Origin: Chloroflexota bacterium
GTDB taxonomy: Bacteria; Chloroflexota; Anaerolineae; Anaerolineales; UBA4823
Length of the DNA stretch: 5,549 nucleotides
Direction: 5' to 3'
Assembly: GCA_012798185.1 (NCBI GenBank)
Contig: JAAZNS010000080.1
Location: 1-5,549 of the forward strand
The translations under genes were made by a program, and so were the position numbers. Of the stretch, positions 5,321-5,549 are shown piece after piece. Below the pieces are notes generated by a model. That model was given only the letters and a program-made list of their open reading frames with translations, ran no database searches and had not been told where the DNA came from. Numbering within the stretch: the first letter of the stretch is position 1; each line of letters starts with the position of its first letter.

Positions 5321-5549
5321 GGGGTGGGAGAAGGTTCAATCACCGGCGTTAGGAAAGGCGCCCCGGGTGTTGCAGGAAGATTTGTATTATACGTCAGGCT
5401 GCCATACAGCGTAAAAAAACTTACTCTGCCAGCGAATATCTGAATGTCGATAAAGGTGCTTTTCACTTCGGGCACCCAAATCGAATAATTACCTGCCGGC
5501 AGGTCACCGATCACTACATTTTCTTTGTAATATGGATCGGAATTGGCAG
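5317..5549 (-). CDS. C-terminus of a protein with a carboxypeptidase-regulatory-like domain (5' end outside window)
   Basis: The frame is open from the right edge of the window to a TGA at 5319-5317, giving about 76 residues; the start lies beyond 5549. The visible part reads from ANSDPYYKENVVIGDLPAGN, continues with a beta-strand-rich stretch, then FIDIQIFAGRVSFFTLYG (strand, GRV turn, strand). The pattern V-x-G-D-L-P-A-G-x-Y-x-I-W-V followed by I-x-x-G-R-V-x-F is that of carboxypeptidase-regulatory-like or PEGA-type beta-sandwich modules at the ends of secreted proteins. The last 20 or so residues are a Pro/Thr-rich tail ending EPSPTP. A GTG at 5514 could start a 65-residue product but would cut the beta domain, and no SD is seen. 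What precedes this module cannot be told from the window. It is separated from the recA start by 67 nt, and its stop codon overlaps the recA -35 box. Confidence 0.75.
   Translation of the reverse strand, partial: ANSDPYYKENVVIGDLPAGNYSIWVPEVKSTFIDIQIFAGRVSFFTLYGSLTYNTNLPATPGAPFLTPVIEPSPTP

Noticed and set aside
5288..5321. CTTGA...TCAAG inverted repeat flanking the recA promoter.
   Set aside because: Five base pairs across a 24-nt gap, easily chance, and half of it is the -35 box itself.
5250..5339. Thirty-residue N-terminal extension of RecA.
   Set aside because: It would be translated through the recA promoter and SD; AGGAG at 5260-5264 points to the ATG at 5249.
5112..5414. Open frame on the + strand of 100 codons across the recA start and promoter.
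   Set aside because: Antisense to recA and its control region, with no SD and no recognisable domain.

Overview
The window looks like ordinary chromosomal DNA from a bacterium of moderate GC content. The best taxonomic guess is Chloroflexota, class Anaerolineae. That guess is inference and rests on three things: an NBR1-type Ig-like lipoprotein, proteins ending in Pro/Thr tails (EPSPTP, EEPTPGP), and a TPR lipoprotein next to a divergent LspA. No rRNA, tRNA, CRISPR array, transposase, phage gene or integration site is visible.

Layout. Four genes lie on the + strand. The first is ahcY (short, archaeal/thermophile-type S-adenosylhomocysteine hydrolase), cut at its 5' end by the window edge. 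The second is a small secreted protein of unknown function, with its own strong promoter, a roughly 138-nt structured leader and a good terminator. The third and fourth, a seven-repeat TPR lipoprotein and lspA (lipoprotein signal peptidase), form an apparent two-gene operon. On the - strand, reading from the right edge leftwards, come the 3' end of a gene whose product has a carboxypeptidase-regulatory-like beta-sandwich and a Pro/Thr tail, then recA with its own promoter and a LexA-like operator, then a small lipoprotein with an NBR1 Ig-like domain that overlaps the recA stop codon. The two strands converge on one hairpin flanked by A and T runs, which should terminate transcription in both directions.

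How the genes fit together. The TPR lipoprotein is a predicted substrate of the peptidase encoded 4 nt downstream; the NBR1-domain lipoprotein should be another. AhcY (methyl-cycle recycling) and RecA (recombination and SOS) are housekeeping functions with no evident link to each other. The least explained stretch is the leader at about 1261-1398. It holds one long stem, two tandem hairpins with 4-nt loops, a repeated ATCTTTC that creates a choice of pairing partner next to the Shine-Dalgarno site, and a 25-codon ORF ending on the start codon of the secreted-protein gene. I see no clearly novel multi-gene system; this leader and the secreted protein it controls are the best candidates for something undescribed.
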